DNA of 64,000 nucleotides. Origin: Chrysemys picta bellii. Taxonomy: Eukaryota > Chordata > Testudines > Emydidae. The DNA lies in contig NC_088797.1 of NCBI RefSeq assembly GCF_011386835.1, positions 63,699,587 through 63,763,586 of the forward strand. The letters run 5' to 3'. The notes beneath the pieces are model-generated. The model searched no databases. It was not told where the DNA came from and saw only the letters and a program-made list of their open reading frames with translations. The translations under genes and the position numbers were made by a program. Of the stretch, positions 38,381-51,800 are shown piece after piece; the first letter of the stretch is position 1, and every line of letters starts with the position of its first letter.

Positions 38381-39900
38381 TTTACAAATGTATTTAGGGG
38401 CCTAAAGATGCAGATTGATGCCTAATGGGATTTTTCAAAGGCACCTAAGTAGGTTAGGGATGAGCTTTTTAATGGTATTTAGGTTCCTAACTCCCAGTGA
38501 AATCAGTCTTAGGGGAGGTCAGGCTCCAAACAATGTCCTTTTACAGCCATAACTGGAGGCTAGATTTGAAGCAAGTTAAAATCAGGTCAGGCCTCTTATG
38601 CCCGGGGGTGCATGCGGGACACACAGAAGCTTAATACACTAGTTTATCTTCAAGGCATCCACTTAGCACTGATGCTGGTTTATGGCAGGCAACCAGGTTC
38701 TTTTTCTTTCCCTCCTTCCCTGCTGCACTGAAACCCATCCCCCATAAAGCAAAACCACGGTCCTAGCACAGGAAGGCGCAACGCCTCTCCTTGAGTTCCA
38801 GCAGGTTTCATTCATAAATTCCAGACTTGCTTGTTGTGGAGCCACTGCTGTGCGTTGGCTACTCAAGCCAATACTAGTGCTGTCCTGGTCTGATGTCTTA
38901 TATGTCTTATAGTTAAAGATCATCCCAAACCCATGAAGGTAAGTCCCAGCTCTTCAGCTCTTTCAGGTGATCACAACCCCCTTACCCTCTCCCCCCAGAT
39001 AAGTTATCAATTCTGGCATCTCCCTACACCTTGCCTCCCAAAGCCTGGGACCCAATCTCCATACACTAGTCCCCACAACTGTGAATGAGCCTTGCCGCCT
39101 TGACCCCCTCAGGAGAAATCATGGCCCACTCTCTGTGTATTCCAGCAGGCTCTGCTGTTTCTATGCCACTCCACCTATTAAGTCTGTTTCCCAGGCTTTG
39201 ACTAATTCTTCTGATCTACTGACGTGCCTTATATCCATCCACAGCAAGCTGTTTTGAAATGCCTTCAGGTGAATTCTACTAGCAGACCTTCTCTGGTAAG
39301 CCCATTACATGAGTCACATCAGACAGTTTCAGTTCTCTCATGTTGCTGAAAGATGCTCAGTCCCAGAATAGCACTGCTGAACAGAGAGGCACATAATGCT
39401 GCCAAGGATTACAAGAGGCAGCCACCCCCATGTCAACACAGCTGCTTGTTTGACCATGTATAAAACAATCAGAGTTTGGTGCCTTGCATTAATTGGAAGA
39501 AAAAAATGTGTATTTCTGAGTAAAGAGGTGATGTGCCCAATTCCACACTGCAAGGAGGGATGGGAGAGAGATGGGTCTGAAATCAATACCGTGTACATAT
39601 ACAACCTTCCTGGCCCAAAGCCCAGGGCATGGGACAGAGAACCTAGGACACAACCCGAGCTTCATCTTGCCAGGTTTCCTGTGAATGCCCAACTCAGAGG
39701 GGAAGGATTTGGTGGTGACCGCAGCATTGACTCCCATGTGGATCCAGCTTGGACGTTGCTGTGGAGTGTTACTGCTCCCCTTGACACTTCTCAGCAATCT
39801 GCTCCCTGACCCAAGCATCCTATGGGTTGTGGTGTTTGGGTTTCCATGGGATCAGGGAGGTTGGGGATTATGCTAAGGAGTTGCTGAACCTCGGGAATAA
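38381..39900. other. Intergenic DNA
   Basis: At 38,384-38,530 there are palindrome-type repeat words (TTCAAAGGCACCTAAGTAGG, GGTTCCTAACTCCCAGTGAA). The rest shows no recognisable gene; a 137-codon open frame at 39,396 lacks any domain. Confidence 0.4.
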
Positions 39901-39904
39901 CAGA

Positions 39905-40673
39905 CATTCAATGTGGGAGAGAAACATCGAAAGCAGGACATTTAGAGATGGAAAAATCTAAGAGAAGGGCCAGAGACATTTTATACTGGCCTCCAATGAA
40001 TAATGAAATTGAGGAAGTAATTAAGGCTTATCACATAGGCCAAAAATTCAGCCCAAGTCAAGCAAAAGAGCCCATGTTGGTGGTCCAGGAAAAAAATGGC
40101 CCCATGGAGCAATGCAAGCAGATTTGTTTACATTGGCTGGAAAAAAGTACGTACTTGTCCTAGGCTATTATTCTCACTTACCTGAGATAGCCGTACTAGA
40201 AGACTATGCATATCAAATCTATTTTTGGTAGGCATGGTATACCTGAAATAGTAATGTCTAAAAATAGGCCACGGTCTAGTGGGCATGAGTTTAAGCAGAT
40301 TGCAGTGAAGTTGGGGCTGAGACATGTAACAGCTAGTCCCCATTATCCCCAATCCAATGATTTGGTGGAGAATGGCTGAGAGTGGCTGACCCATATCTAG
40401 CACTGTTAAATTACAGAACAGCACCAATCACACATAGGTTGCTATCTGCTGACATTTTGTTCAACAGCACGCTGAAAAGAAGAATGCCTGCACAATAGGA
40501 AATTGAAGTCAGAGTCTCTGAAGACTTGCTAATGTATAAAAAATCAGATAAAGCAAAACAAAAAGAAATCACTGTGATTTAGAGTCCAGGGAGCTGCCAC
40601 CACTTAATGATAATGGTGCTGTGTCTCTCTACAATGGGAGACAAGGTTTTCAAACAGTAGCAGTGTCGTGGAA
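39905..40673 (+). pseudogene. Ty3/gypsy integrase remnant
   Basis: Decayed pol fragment of a gypsy-type LTR retrotransposon (the K02A2.6-like class seen in reptile genomes). Visible pieces in order: the end of the zinc-binding region (RARDILYWPPMNNEIEEVI ... IGQKFSPSQAKEPM, with the CxxC replaced by YxxG), a core fragment around GRHGIPEIVMS, then LRHVTASPHYPQSNDLVE with the conserved Pro-Gln-Ser-Asn box. Near 40,600 a C-terminal RELPPL-like stretch follows. Multiple stops and frameshifts. The order is that of an integrase, read on the plus strand. No intact protein. Confidence 0.8.
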
Positions 40674-41300
40674 AAAATCACCCACGCATTGATTTTAGTT
40701 CACAGACTCAAGCCTGAGGCCAGTTTATTGCAAAACATACCAACGCGTTGGGGTAGCAGTCCGAAAACTACCACACTTAGCACAGCACACAGGCTGCTTT
40801 ATTCGCTCAAACTGCTAGCACAGTACAAATAATATGTCATTTATGCGTCATTTATGCGAAAATAAGAGTTGGGGTCTGTCCCTTTTTCCCGGTAGCTCCC
40901 TCATTATTTACGAGAATTGGGTGCCTATTGGGTGGGGGGTTTCTGACATGGGTGGTACTTGGCACCAGTTGGAGTGTTGTTTTTGTCAGGATACATATTG
41001 GTTTTTTCTGAGGTTCTCTGGTTAAGGGCATGGGACGCCCAAAGATGATATATGATTGGCTGATTGGCAGATAGCTGGAACTATAGGGGAAGTTGGCCTT
41101 TACTAGAAGCAATTTCTTCATATAAGCCATTATTATCTTTCATAAACAAGCAGTTATCATGTTCTTACAGATAGGCAGTTATCATATTTCACAACAAGCG
41201 GCTATCACGTTTTTCATAAACAAGCAGTTATTATGTTGCTAAGCCTTTCGCATTGCTCCCTCCCCCCCCCTCTTTCCCTCCTCTGGTCAAAGCCTTGACA
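40664..41300 (-). mobile_element. ERV-type LTR, antisense
   Basis: In minus orientation it begins TGTCAAGGCTTTGACC and ends TTCCACGACA, with 4 bp perfect inverted termini TGTC/GACA. Two AATAAA signals are seen (GAGCGAATAAAGCAGCC and GCAATAAACTGGCC), as around an R region. No coding sequence. No matching target duplication was found (flanks AGCAG and GGGGC), so the boundaries may be slightly off, or one flank is rearranged. Confidence 0.65.
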
Positions 41301-43324
41301 GGGGCTTGTACAGCTTAATTTTGTTCAGGCCCTGGCCTGTACTGTTTTATGTAGAGGCCATCTGTATAGTCAGCTTCTGTCAGAGGGCCTGAATTTGGGC
41401 CTTCGGTGTTACTTTGGCTGTCATAAAGAAGGCCACCTAGTTCTTTTTCCCCACAGCGGTGTCATATAAGGTTGCCCTGTGATCATATGAGGTATCACCC
41501 GAGACGTACACACACTGCAGTGGACTAGCCCACACCTTCTCCAGAATGGAGGGAGATAAGGGGCACTGAGTCTGCCATTGTGCTCAAGGGGGGTCTCAGA
41601 CAGGCAACAACCACAGCAGATTAAGACAACAGAGCCCAGGCTCCTGGCACAAGCAGAGCAAGTGGACATACCACTTCCTGTCAGCAGTGGTGCTGTTATG
41701 GCAGGCAAGTCCCCAGGGCCAAGCAACAGCACAGGGCACTTAAAAGACTCACTGAACATTGTTAGGTTTAGTTTTTAGGTGGGTTATAAGTATTGATAAT
41801 TGTGTGATATGTCAATGCTGGGTTTTTAAGTGTTACTGTTATTGAGTTTTGGCTTGGAAGGAAAAATGGGGACTGTGCCTAGAAGGTCTGAGCATCTCAG
41901 ACAGAGACTCTGGGCTGGATGCTGTGGAGCTTTTGTTATTATGCACAGCCAAATGGAACCAGGCCAGAATAAAGCAGATCTCTTGCAAGCACTGAGTGAT
42001 TACTGACCACCACAGAGGTGACCTACTCAGGTCTCAGGAAGCCTCCCCTTTTAAAACACTATTGTCGTCTCCAGCCCCACAAGCCTTGTTAGTCCTAACA
42101 CCCCTTCCTAACGCAAGCTTGTTTATCCTTAAACTCTCCCCCACTCCACTGAAACCGAGGCTGCCATTGAGAATCCCCAAAGTAGCATATTACTTTTCTC
42201 TCATTCCCCCCTCTGATTCTTTCCTGTTTTGCACAAATCTTTCCAGGGTGGCTTTCAATGCTTTGGCTTCTCTCCATTCTGTCTCTCATAACCTGGAATG
42301 TCTTAAATGTGATGTTCAGTTGGGGAAAAAATCTCCTCCTGGGACCCAAGCAGGTTTTCACAACCGACAGCAGGGTTGAGCAACTCCTTAATTACGATGA
42401 GTGAAAAGGTTCTGTTAGAGCACACTAGCTCTCCAACCTTCTCTGGTGTATTTAACAGTGCTATAGCATCATAACTCTTCCCAGAAAGGAGAGGGGACTC
42501 CAGAGGGAGGAGATTTAGCCCCTTCTCTCAGAATACCACTCTGCCACTTCTGAGCCACAAAGCCAGGACATTGCGACGAGAACTCAGGGAAAGTGGGTTA
42601 CGGCATGAGGCTATGTAATACACTCACAGCTTATACATTGCATACCAGACTAGACAAGTCAGTGCATCACTCAGGCTGCATGCTGGAACTGGGTGTTGTA
42701 AAATCCCAGAAGTGGGGGCGGGTGGGCCCATGTCATTAAGTTGCCCAGGGTGGTCACAGCATCACCTGTCCAAATGTTGAGGGAAGCAGCATGGGAATGA
42801 TTTTGTGTCTCATGAGATCTATGGAGACAGAACGTGTATTGAATTGCCTATACAGTCCTTTTAGATGTTGCTTCTAGTGCATGCCTTTCCCTAGTGCATC
42901 GCCCCCCGTATCTGTCTCTCCTGAGAATAATACACCATAAACAATTCAATGTTTTCAGCTCATTCTAAACATTTTCTACGTTTTTTGGCTTTTCTCTGTT
43001 GTGTTGTGAATCTGTCCCACCCACTCCATGCTGTGTGTCACATTGTCACTGCAAGTGATCAGAACCAGTATAGAAAGCCACGGACCAGGCAATCAGTCAC
43101 AAAACGCATCCGTCCAAACCCCAGCTCCTTCCTCTTGCCTGCAATCCATGGATGAGTTTCTACAGCACAGGGTTCTTCTTAGCTGGCTATAGGAAAACAC
43201 TTGGCCATCTCCTGCCACCTTCCCTTTGAGAATGGGCTTCTGGGCTGTGATTTTCAAAGGAGCTTAACAGAGTCAGGCATCCATGTCTCATCCAAATTAA
43301 TGGGAAATCAAGTACCAAACTCTT
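41301..43324. other. Intergenic DNA, nothing recognised
   Basis: No exon, RNA or clear repeat recognised. The 127-codon open frame at 41,996-42,379 has no domain. Confidence 0.4.
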
Positions 43325-43565
43325 GAGATACAACTACATGGCCTGCAGCAGCAAGGCTCAGAGCTGGGGTCAACAGACTTAGGCTCATGCTACAATGCTA
43401 AATATAGCTGTGTAGACGTTGTGTCTGGGGTTGTGAAATCCACCCTCCTCCCTAGGCTTTGGAGCCTGAGCTCCAGTTCAAGCCATGTCTACACAGCTAT
43501 TTTTAGTGCCATAGAGTGAGTCCAGGTTGTGACTTGCTCTGCAGGCTGCCACTCGCTGTGTCGAC
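43325..43565. mobile_element. Possible MITE with TCTACAC arms
   Basis: AATATAGCTGTGTAGACGTT and ATGTCTACACAGCTATTTTT form an inverted pair about 80 bp apart. They are flanked by further partially complementary sequence (CTACAATGCTAAAT; GCAGGCTGCCACTCG). Looks like a Harbinger-class MITE; boundaries not determined. Confidence 0.4.
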
Positions 43566-43699
43566 GTACTTTAGCAGGTATCTTTGAAAATCCCAGACTT
43601 GGAGTAGAGGTATCTTCTTGGGGAGCCCCCAAATACAGCCATCTATTGCTTCTTGTGCTCCTGTCTTGGGGACCAGAAGCATGGTTTCTTAACTGAAGC

Positions 43700-43920
43700 A
43701 CAGTACTGGGAGTCCGAGGATGTGGGAACTAGTCCCAGCTCTGCCACTCACTTGCTGTGTAACCTTGGGAAGTCACCGACACAGTGTCTCAGTTTCCCCA
43801 ACTGTGAAAGGGTAAGAACAACAACAGCCTGGAGCGTTGTGGCGTTTAATTAATTTAGACTGCAAAGCACTTTGGGAGCCCCAGTAGAAGGTGCTATTAT
43901 TTATCATTACTACTAGTCTC
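43700..43920 (+). repeat. MIR-type SINE
   Basis: Clear MIR: GTCCCAGCTCTGCCACTCAC, TTGCTGTGTAACCTTGGGAA, GTCTCAGTTTCCCCAACTGT, and a tail with GCAAAGCACTTTGGGAGCCC and GGTGCTATTATTTATCATTA. Confidence 0.88.
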
Positions 43921-45517
43921 AGAGTTCAGGGTTCTTCCCTGGGTATCAGAGGGAAATGACTGATCCTCTCCTGCCATCTGCATCCAGCTGTCTCCTTGCA
44001 CTTGCCCACTGGGGATGGCTTTTCACCAGAGAGGATTGTTCTGCATCAGCCTCTTTGTGGGGTGGTATGAGAGATATTTGCTATGTCCTAGCTTAGTCTG
44101 CCAGGTTGAACTCACAGGGCCTGGGAGCTTCTCACTTGTATTGGTGTAAATTAGGGAGTAACTGAACAGAGCTATGCTGATGTAAAAGCAGAGTAAACGA
44201 GAGGAGAAGCAGGACCACAATGCCTGGTGACTAAGATGGCTGGTGGGGAAGGCTCACAGTTCACCTCCAGCCAAAGTCAGTCCATTCTAATTCTCACTTT
44301 TGCTATCAGTGTCTCCTGCTGGTCACCCACCATTTGGATATGGCTATTCATTATGGCCGGGAGCAGGCTAAAGAGTGACCAGAGCAGGCAGAAAAGGAGC
44401 ACTCAATAGATATTTGGGTGGAAAACTTGTGTAAAAAGGGGTGGTGGTTGCTAAAATTGGAGACAGATTTGCATCAGAGACATTCCAGCGACACTGGCCT
44501 CAGAGAAGGGTTTGGATTATGGCCGAGAGGCTGGCTCACCGCTAAGCTTCTATTATTTGAGCAATCCAAGAGCCTTTGGCAAACACTGACGTGTTATAAT
44601 TTGATGATAGTAACTATGGTGCATAATTCCTGAATGTTGGACAAGTTTCATCCCCATGGGGCAAAGCTGTTTTCTGAGAGGAAACTAGAGCCTGCAGTGT
44701 GCTAAGGGAGAATGGAGAGAGGGTAAAAATGGGAATGAGGAGAACTTGTGATGGGCCAATTTTTATCTTCCGGGTCTAGAAATGTTCCCATTTCCAAGAC
44801 ATGTAACTCCCAGGGGTGATGCAAAGAGAAATAGATCATTCTGCCTAAGAAATGCTGGATTTTGTCTGAATGCAACTAAAGTTTGGCTCTCTTTCTGGTA
44901 GCATCCACTGTGTGTTTGAATTGAATCATAGTCTATACAGGATTGTCTAAACCATAATTTGTAGCTTCTGCTGTTACCAGATTCTCCTAATCTCTATGCT
45001 CCATAAACCACAACACTACAATTAGGGAACAGTTGGAGATGCATTCATGAGTCACTACCTACAACATAGCTGTATGATGCTCCCTCCTCCAACAATCCTT
45101 GACTCAAGATATCGTGGGACCTTGATCTCAAATTTGTTTCCTTGCCTATTTACATTCTTCAGCTTTTTATCTTTTTTTCCACACTATGAATCAGGATATT
45201 GGATCTTGCTGATTTAAGAACAAAAGTAACAGTTTATCCCTCAAACTACATGATGCAGAGAAGTAACCTCCTGGAATTAGCCATACTGTGTACTAATGTC
45301 CTACCATCTAATCATTATCAGAACTAACAGGAGCCCAAAGGAAAACCCTGGTGCTAACCACCTTCCCTTAGGAAAAATTCACATTGGGATTGACCTTTGC
45401 AAGTTAGGCTCATCCTTACTGCTAACTGCAAATATTCCCAAAATATTGGGGAAATGTTATGGGGCGAATGGTATCTACACAGCAGGACTGGGTGGCTGGA
45501 CAATGTGTCATGGGATA
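43921..45517. other. Intergenic DNA
   Basis: Contains a decayed palindrome-type repeat at about 44,130-44,215 (TTGGTGTAAATTAGGGAGTA). No gene recognised. Confidence 0.4.
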
Positions 45518-45530
45518 CTGAATTCTGAAG

Positions 45531-45678
45531 AATGAGGAGTACTTGTGGCACCTTAGAGACTAACAAAATTATTTGAGTATAAGCTTTCGTGGGCTAAAAC
45601 CCACTTCATCGGATGCATGCAGTGGAAAATACTCGTTCTTTTTGCTGTTACAGACTAACACGGCTACCACTTTGAAAC
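45531..45678 (-). mobile_element. Penelope-derived 148 bp insertion with hammerhead motif
   Basis: Flanked by a perfect 13 bp duplication CTGAATTCTGAAG (45,518-45,530 and 45,679-45,691). On the minus strand it carries GGTAGCCGTGTTAGTCTGTA, then a hammerhead-like core at about 45,575-45,615, then TTTGTTAGTCTCTAAGGTGC. The core is CCGATGA (consensus CUGANGA, one mismatch at U4), a GTGGG/CCCAC stem II with loop TTTTAG, and an intact CGAAA. The words match the insert at 8.3 kb. Short hammerhead ribozymes are known from Penelope-like retroelements, and the long target duplication agrees with target-primed insertion. No protein is encoded. Confidence 0.75.
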
Positions 45679-45691
45679 CTGAATTCTGAAG

Positions 45692-47792
45692 GATTCTACT
45701 TTTTGCCCCATGCATGATCCATTCATTCCCAGAAGTGAGAGGAGCAGCAATGACTGTGGTGGATCCTACAGCTGGCACGCAGAGCAGCACCAGTAACTAT
45801 TGTGTTTAACCCCTGACTGCTGTGCTAGTGAGAGAAATATCAGTGTCAGTGATCTCGGGTTGTTGTGAGGAAGTGAGAGAAGCTCCAGAAGTTGTATATT
45901 TCCTTTACGAGCAGTAAGAGTTCATATCTGTCATGACCCAGTGTTGTCAGACAGAGCTCTTCTACACCCAAGAGAAATGGGCCATGGGGTATCAATGAAT
46001 TAAAAACACTATATGTACAATCCCATAGTTTGAAGTTTTGCTCTTCTCTGGACATGCTACAATGGTAGGGAACAGCATAGGAAGCACCTGCAAGAGGAAA
46101 CTATTTCCATATAGGTTTGGCAAACTTGAATGATCGCTCTGTTTAGCTGTCACTGCTTACTCCAGCCAGAAAATGAAAATGCTTTCTGAAAAAACATGCC
46201 AAAGACTTGCAGAACAAAGGTGGTTTGTGCTGCGCATGGATTCTCATCCTGCTCACACTTTTGCTTGTGGTTAAAGCCCAAGCGCTGACAAACGCTACAT
46301 ATTCTGTAAGCTACACGCAGTCTGAAAAATATGCTTGATAGGCTGTGGCAGGGATGGTTTATTGTGTATCCAGCTCCTGGCATGGATTCCTCACTCCATT
46401 CTCAGCACTAAATTCATTCAGTAATTGGAGTTGTATTCAAATCTTAGTTGTAACAAATCCATGTTTGTCTGTGCATAAAATAGTCATCAAAGGTCACATT
46501 AGTGGTGAGAAGTAAGGAAAACTAAGTGACAGAAGACAAGGTAACATGATAGCTTTATGGCCTTGAGGCTAAAACTCTCTTCTTGGAGTTACATGGCAGA
46601 TTTCAACGCCATCGTCTGCCCTCCCTCCATGCATGGCCCTTCCAGGGACACCAAGAGGAGCTCAGCACATAGAGGAACAGCAGAATATTAGAATAAAAAA
46701 TCCACCAGGAGGAGGCAGGGCTGGATTCTCTAGTCCACCAGGTTCACAAGGCATGAAGTGAGCATAAAGCAGCTGGAGATTGCCCCTCCAAAGTTGCCCT
46801 TTCCAAGAGACTCTCCAACAGCGCAGAGCTAGAAGAGGCAGCTCTGCCATCTCCTGTGCCAGCTGCCCTGTCACCCTCAGACCTCCGGCATTGGAACCCT
46901 TCCTCTTCTTCGCGTAAGAGGAGGCAGGTGGTGTGTTGGGGCAGTGAGAGAGAGCATGTTGGGGAGGGAAAAGGAAAAGTGTTCTGGGGCAGGAGAGTGG
47001 AAGGGAAGAGCCATAGTAATGTAGGTTCATCATAGTAAGGTAGGTTCATCAGTGGTGTAAGTGCCTCCTTGCAGCTTTAATTTACAGGCAGCTGACAATC
47101 AAAGAGCTGGGACAAGCCCCTTGGAAGCAGAGCTTGGGTGCACTTGAGGATCAAGCCCAAAGAATTTTTGTCCTAAGAGCAACTTCTTAAGCAGCACTTG
47201 CCACTCCTGTCCAAACTATCGTAGCCTGCCTCTCCCATCCTTAGTTAGTGTGGGCTGATGGTTCTGACAAAGAAATACAATGGAGAAACAATCCTATACT
47301 ATAGTATCAAACCCAAACATTACAGCATTTCAACAGGACACTGGTACAGTCTTTTAAATGCTATTTTGATTTTTTTAAACCCTTGTTTTCATTCATTCTT
47401 TGTACATTTGAATATGAAATCTTGTTTCCTTCCCAGAATGTTTTTCCTTCCATCACACATTCATACTGCTTTGTTATTGTAGTGTAGCATGTGAGTGCTG
47501 ATTTGTGCACTCTGGTTTGTCAATGTGTGACTGCCCTAAAGTGTTGGGCTTTCCCCAATGACTTTTTTACTGCAGAGTTTCTCAGAAGTAGCTGGGCTGT
47601 TTGCATAGGTTTGTTATGGTAGGGTTGTTTGTAAATGTTGAGCTATGCAGATGCATTGGTTTGTCACTGTATGAACGCTCCTAAGCAGAGATCAGATTTG
47701 TATTGTTTACTGTAATGGAAAAAGTGATGTTTTTAATTAAAAATTACACATCTCGAAGAAATGTGTGAACTTTGTAATAAGGAAAATGACAG
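45692..47792. other. Intergenic DNA, nothing recognised
   Basis: No gene recognised. A near-duplicate of about 18 bp (TAGGTTCATCATAGTAAGGT then TAGGTTCATCAGTG) lies at 47,021-47,052. Confidence 0.4.
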
Positions 47793-47794
47793 TA

Positions 47795-48799
47795 CAGTAA
47801 CTCCTTGCTTAACGTTGTAGTTATGTTCCTGAAAAATGTGACTTTAAGCGAAACTATGTTAAGCGAATCCAATTTCCCCATAAGAATTAATGTAAATGGG
47901 AGGGTTAGATTCTAGGGAAATTTTTTTCACCAGACAAAAAACTATTATATATATATATATATACACACACAGTATAAGTTTTAAACAAACAATGTAATAC
48001 TGTACACAGTGATGATGATTGTGAAGCTTGGTTGAGGTGGTGAAGTCAGAGGGTGGGATATTTCCCAGGGAATGCCTAGCTGCTAAATGATGAACTAGCA
48101 CTCGGCTGAGCCCTCGAGGGTTAACATATTGTTGTTAATGTAGACTCATACTCTACAAGGCAGCATGAACGGAGGGTGGGGCGACAGCATGGCAGACGGA
48201 GACACACACCCTGTGTGTGTGTGTGAGAGAGAAATGCGCATTGCCCCTTTAAGTACGCTGACACCACTCTAAGTACATTGCCTTTAAAAAGATCAGGAAG
48301 TTGAGACAGCAGCTGTGGCCAGCAAGCTCTCTCCATCCTGAGCCCTGTCATGTCCCCACCCTGCTCTATATGGAGAAGGGGTAAGTGGGGGGCAGGAGCG
48401 GGGGGGAGGGGGACACCCTGAAATAAGCCCTCATCATCCCCCCACCCTGCACAGCAAGCAGGAGGCTCCTCGGAGCAGCTCCAAGGCAGAAGGCAGGAGC
48501 AGCACATGGCAGTGGGGGGAGGGACAGCTGAACTGCTGGCAGTTGATAGCCTGCTGGGCGGCTGCCACACAGGGAACTTAGGGGAGCAGGGAGCTCATAG
48601 GGGGGCTGTCGGTCCACCCTGGTTCCAAGCCCCTATCAGCTAGCTCCAACGGGCTGCTCTTCCTGCAAGCAGTGGACAAAGCAGGCGGCTGCCAAACAAC
48701 GTTATAAGGGAGCATTGAGCAACTTTAAATGAGCATGTTCCCTAATTGATTAACAATGAAACAATGTTAACCAGGATGACTTTAAGTGAGGAGTTACTG
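47795..48799. mobile_element. Tigger-like DNA transposon, non-autonomous (1 kb)
   Basis: The left end CAGTAACTCCTTGCTTAACG pairs with a right end that in reverse reads CAGTAACTCCTCACTTAAAG. Both are flanked by TA (47,793-47,794; 48,800-48,801), as for Tc1/mariner-Tigger elements. Subterminal GTTATGTTCCTGAAAAATG and CTAATTGATTAACAATG arms are typical of the family as I recall. The interior holds TA and CA/TG microsatellites and a C/G-rich block, but no transposase. Confidence 0.88.
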
Positions 48800-48801
48800 T
48801 A

Positions 48802-51800
48802 GTTTAAATTTGGTGCTGGTTGGTTTGACAGTGTCACATTAATCACTTGATACACGGATTTCCTTGGGAAAAACTCCCATTGACAATGGAGCCAGGATTT
48901 CACCCTAAGGGCTTCATTTTCAGAAGTGCTCAGCACCGACAAATCCAATTAAAGGCAATGGGACCCACAGGTGCTCAGCATCTCACAAAGTCAGGCCATA
49001 AAGGCATTTGTGTAGGCCTCTCAGCTACTGACACATACTATGTATATGTGGCTGCCTACACAACATTAGCATTTTCCTGACTCACTCGTCGTTTCATTCC
49101 ACCCACCTCATGTCATGCCACATGATGTCTTGTGGCTACATTTTTCATTTGAAGTTCAATAACTGTCCCGTCCTGCCCCCCACCCCCCAACAGGGAACAA
49201 AGGAAAATAGGACAAGGTAATGGAATTTTTAATTTAAACTGCAGGCCAGTATAATAGGGTGAGGTCTGCATAACCATTATGCATCTTATGTATTTCTAAG
49301 GCACAGTTCCCCATACTATCTGGACATCCATTACACAGTAACTTTAAACATGACAATAATTCCCTCCAGACAGAGGAACAGAACTCTCTAATGGGCCCTG
49401 CCAAATGCAGCTTTGGACCAAATTCTGCTCTCATTTACATTATGTAAACCCAGAGTAACTCCACTTAACATAATGAAGTTACTCCAGCTTTACATGGTGT
49501 CTCTGAGAGGAGAATTTGCTCCTCAGTTGGAAAGACTCAGAACTTGGTGATACGGTTTATATAGGTCACAGCCAGTTATCTTGCTATCAAAAGCAATGAT
49601 TCTTGGCTCCTACCCTAAAGGATGGCATGACCCAGAACCCGCCACTGACAAAGCACTGCTGCCCACCCAGCATGTAGAAATCTGGCTTTCATCAGGCTTA
49701 GCATCCTCCCATGAAGAGAGGTTAGAATCAGAATACAGAAATGAGCCACTACATGTGATTTGATTTAGTGCCCAAGGCAGGTATGAATTTAGGTTGGGAT
49801 TTCCACAAGCACCTAATGGAAATAGTTGCCCAAACCCCACTGAGTTTCATCTAACTCCCTTAGGCACCTTTGAAAATTTCAGCTTTAAAAGCCAGGCTAA
49901 AGGAAGTCAGGTAGGACTGATTACATAGAGGGCAGTTCATTAAGCAATGACATTAAGTCAGACAGGTAACTAGAGAAGAAACACACACACGGTAAACTTC
50001 ATGGGACTCCCTTTTAAATACCTTAATTCAATATTTTAACAGGATTCCATATATTATACAGGGCAGATGGATGTCTGACAGGAGGGCTAGTTTCACACAT
50101 GCACAAAAATCTTCCACAAGCTACTTATTCATTAGGGTATTTCCATCTGAGTTAGATCGGACCAATCACCGTAACAGTTTGATGGAGTGGCACTAGTGCA
50201 TCAGAGCACAGTTTGTCCCAGACATGACAATTCTATTATTTTATGTTGAAATCTTTAATCTCCTCTAAACTAGAACAATGTTGTCATGGGATTATTTTCC
50301 ATCTAAAGATTATGTTGCATTAATATTGAAGAATATTTTCCCTACATTGTCTATTTTCATTTCTGTGCAGTTGGAGTAAGTTTTTATGACATCTGGTTGC
50401 TCAAATTTGCATGATTCATTGGATATCAGGTTGTTTTTGTTGGCTAGCAATTTGGTGGTCAAGCTGTGAGTGGTTAGGGTGTGAATGGGCACCCTGTTGT
50501 AACATTTGCTCTTCTGTTTCCCCAACTTAGCAGATTCTCTTCTACCATCCAACCTCTTCCTCACAGTATTTCTTGTGACTTGGCAGGTGGGCCTTTCCTC
50601 CCAGATGGCAGCCACGCACAATCCAGTAATAAATAACAATAATTTTCATGGAGTATTGTATGGACTAATGAGGTCTTTTAGCTGCAGCTGTGAGCTAAGA
50701 ATTGTTAATTTGCCAGTTGTGGGAGCATCAATAGGAGGGACAAGAATGAGTCAAATCCTCCTCTCAGCGTACAGCGGGTGACTCCAGATTTACACCATTG
50801 TAACTGAGAGGAAAAATTGGCGTATTGTTTTAAAAACGGATATCAGACAAGAGACTCAACAGAGGTGGGGGAGGAGACAGACGGAAGCAGGGTGTTTGTC
50901 TTCTATGCAAAACCTATCATGGAAATAGCTGGCTTAGAAAGCTGCCACCAACCTGTTGTACTAGGAAAAGCAATGTGCACTGTAGTATATTAGCAATGAG
51001 GTGGGGCAGATTCACTCCAGGGTCTATGACAACAGAAGCCAGGACAGAACCTGCTAGATGGTCCCCAGTGTCTACATCCATAGCCACCCATGCACTGAGG
51101 ACCTGTGGATAGCACTGAAGATGAGGGGAGGCCAGGGCAGCCTGGGATGCGTTTGTTTATTGACCCTATCCTGCTGGCAGCTGCTCCTAGCAGGATTCAT
51201 ATAGGGTCCCTGGCAGAACTTACTTCCAGCCCCTGGAGAAACCTCCTGGGGTAGGGCAACTGTGGATCTTCCAGGCTTGCCACTCAGGGCTGAATCCCCT
51301 CTGTGTGCAGTGGAGGAGACTGGCAAGGAGGCTGGTTTTACAATCCTGTGTTGTAAAACTAGGTCAATCATGATTCAGCTAGAGCAGTTGAGATGATTCA
51401 TTGTGGTGTCTGTTGGTTATACTGCAATTTGGTGGCTGCACTTCCTTAAGAAGCACTGCTGCAGAGATCAGGATGGCAGGCAGCGTGCTCCTTGGAGACA
51501 AACAATAAACACACTGGACCAGATTCATCCCTGTCAACTCATTCACTGACCCCGCTGGTCTTCCCCAGGTAGGAAGGTGGCTCGCTAGTCCCAAGCTTAC
51601 AACCTGATCCCAAAGCACAGTGGGCTTGACTTGACAGCCGTCCGTGTCGCTGCCCTATCATGACATCACATCACCCAGCAAACACCCCATGTTGTGCCGC
51701 GTCAGGAGCTCATCCACAGGATGCAGGAAGCAGTATTGCCAATCCCAAGTGATCAAAAAAAAAAAAAAAAAAGAAAGAAAGAAAGAAAAGAGTCAGGCAC

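Noticed and set aside
45518..45691. Assembly duplication instead of insertion
   Set aside because: Only 13 bp are duplicated and the insert is a known dispersed repeat type shared with 8.3 kb, so a target duplication is simpler.
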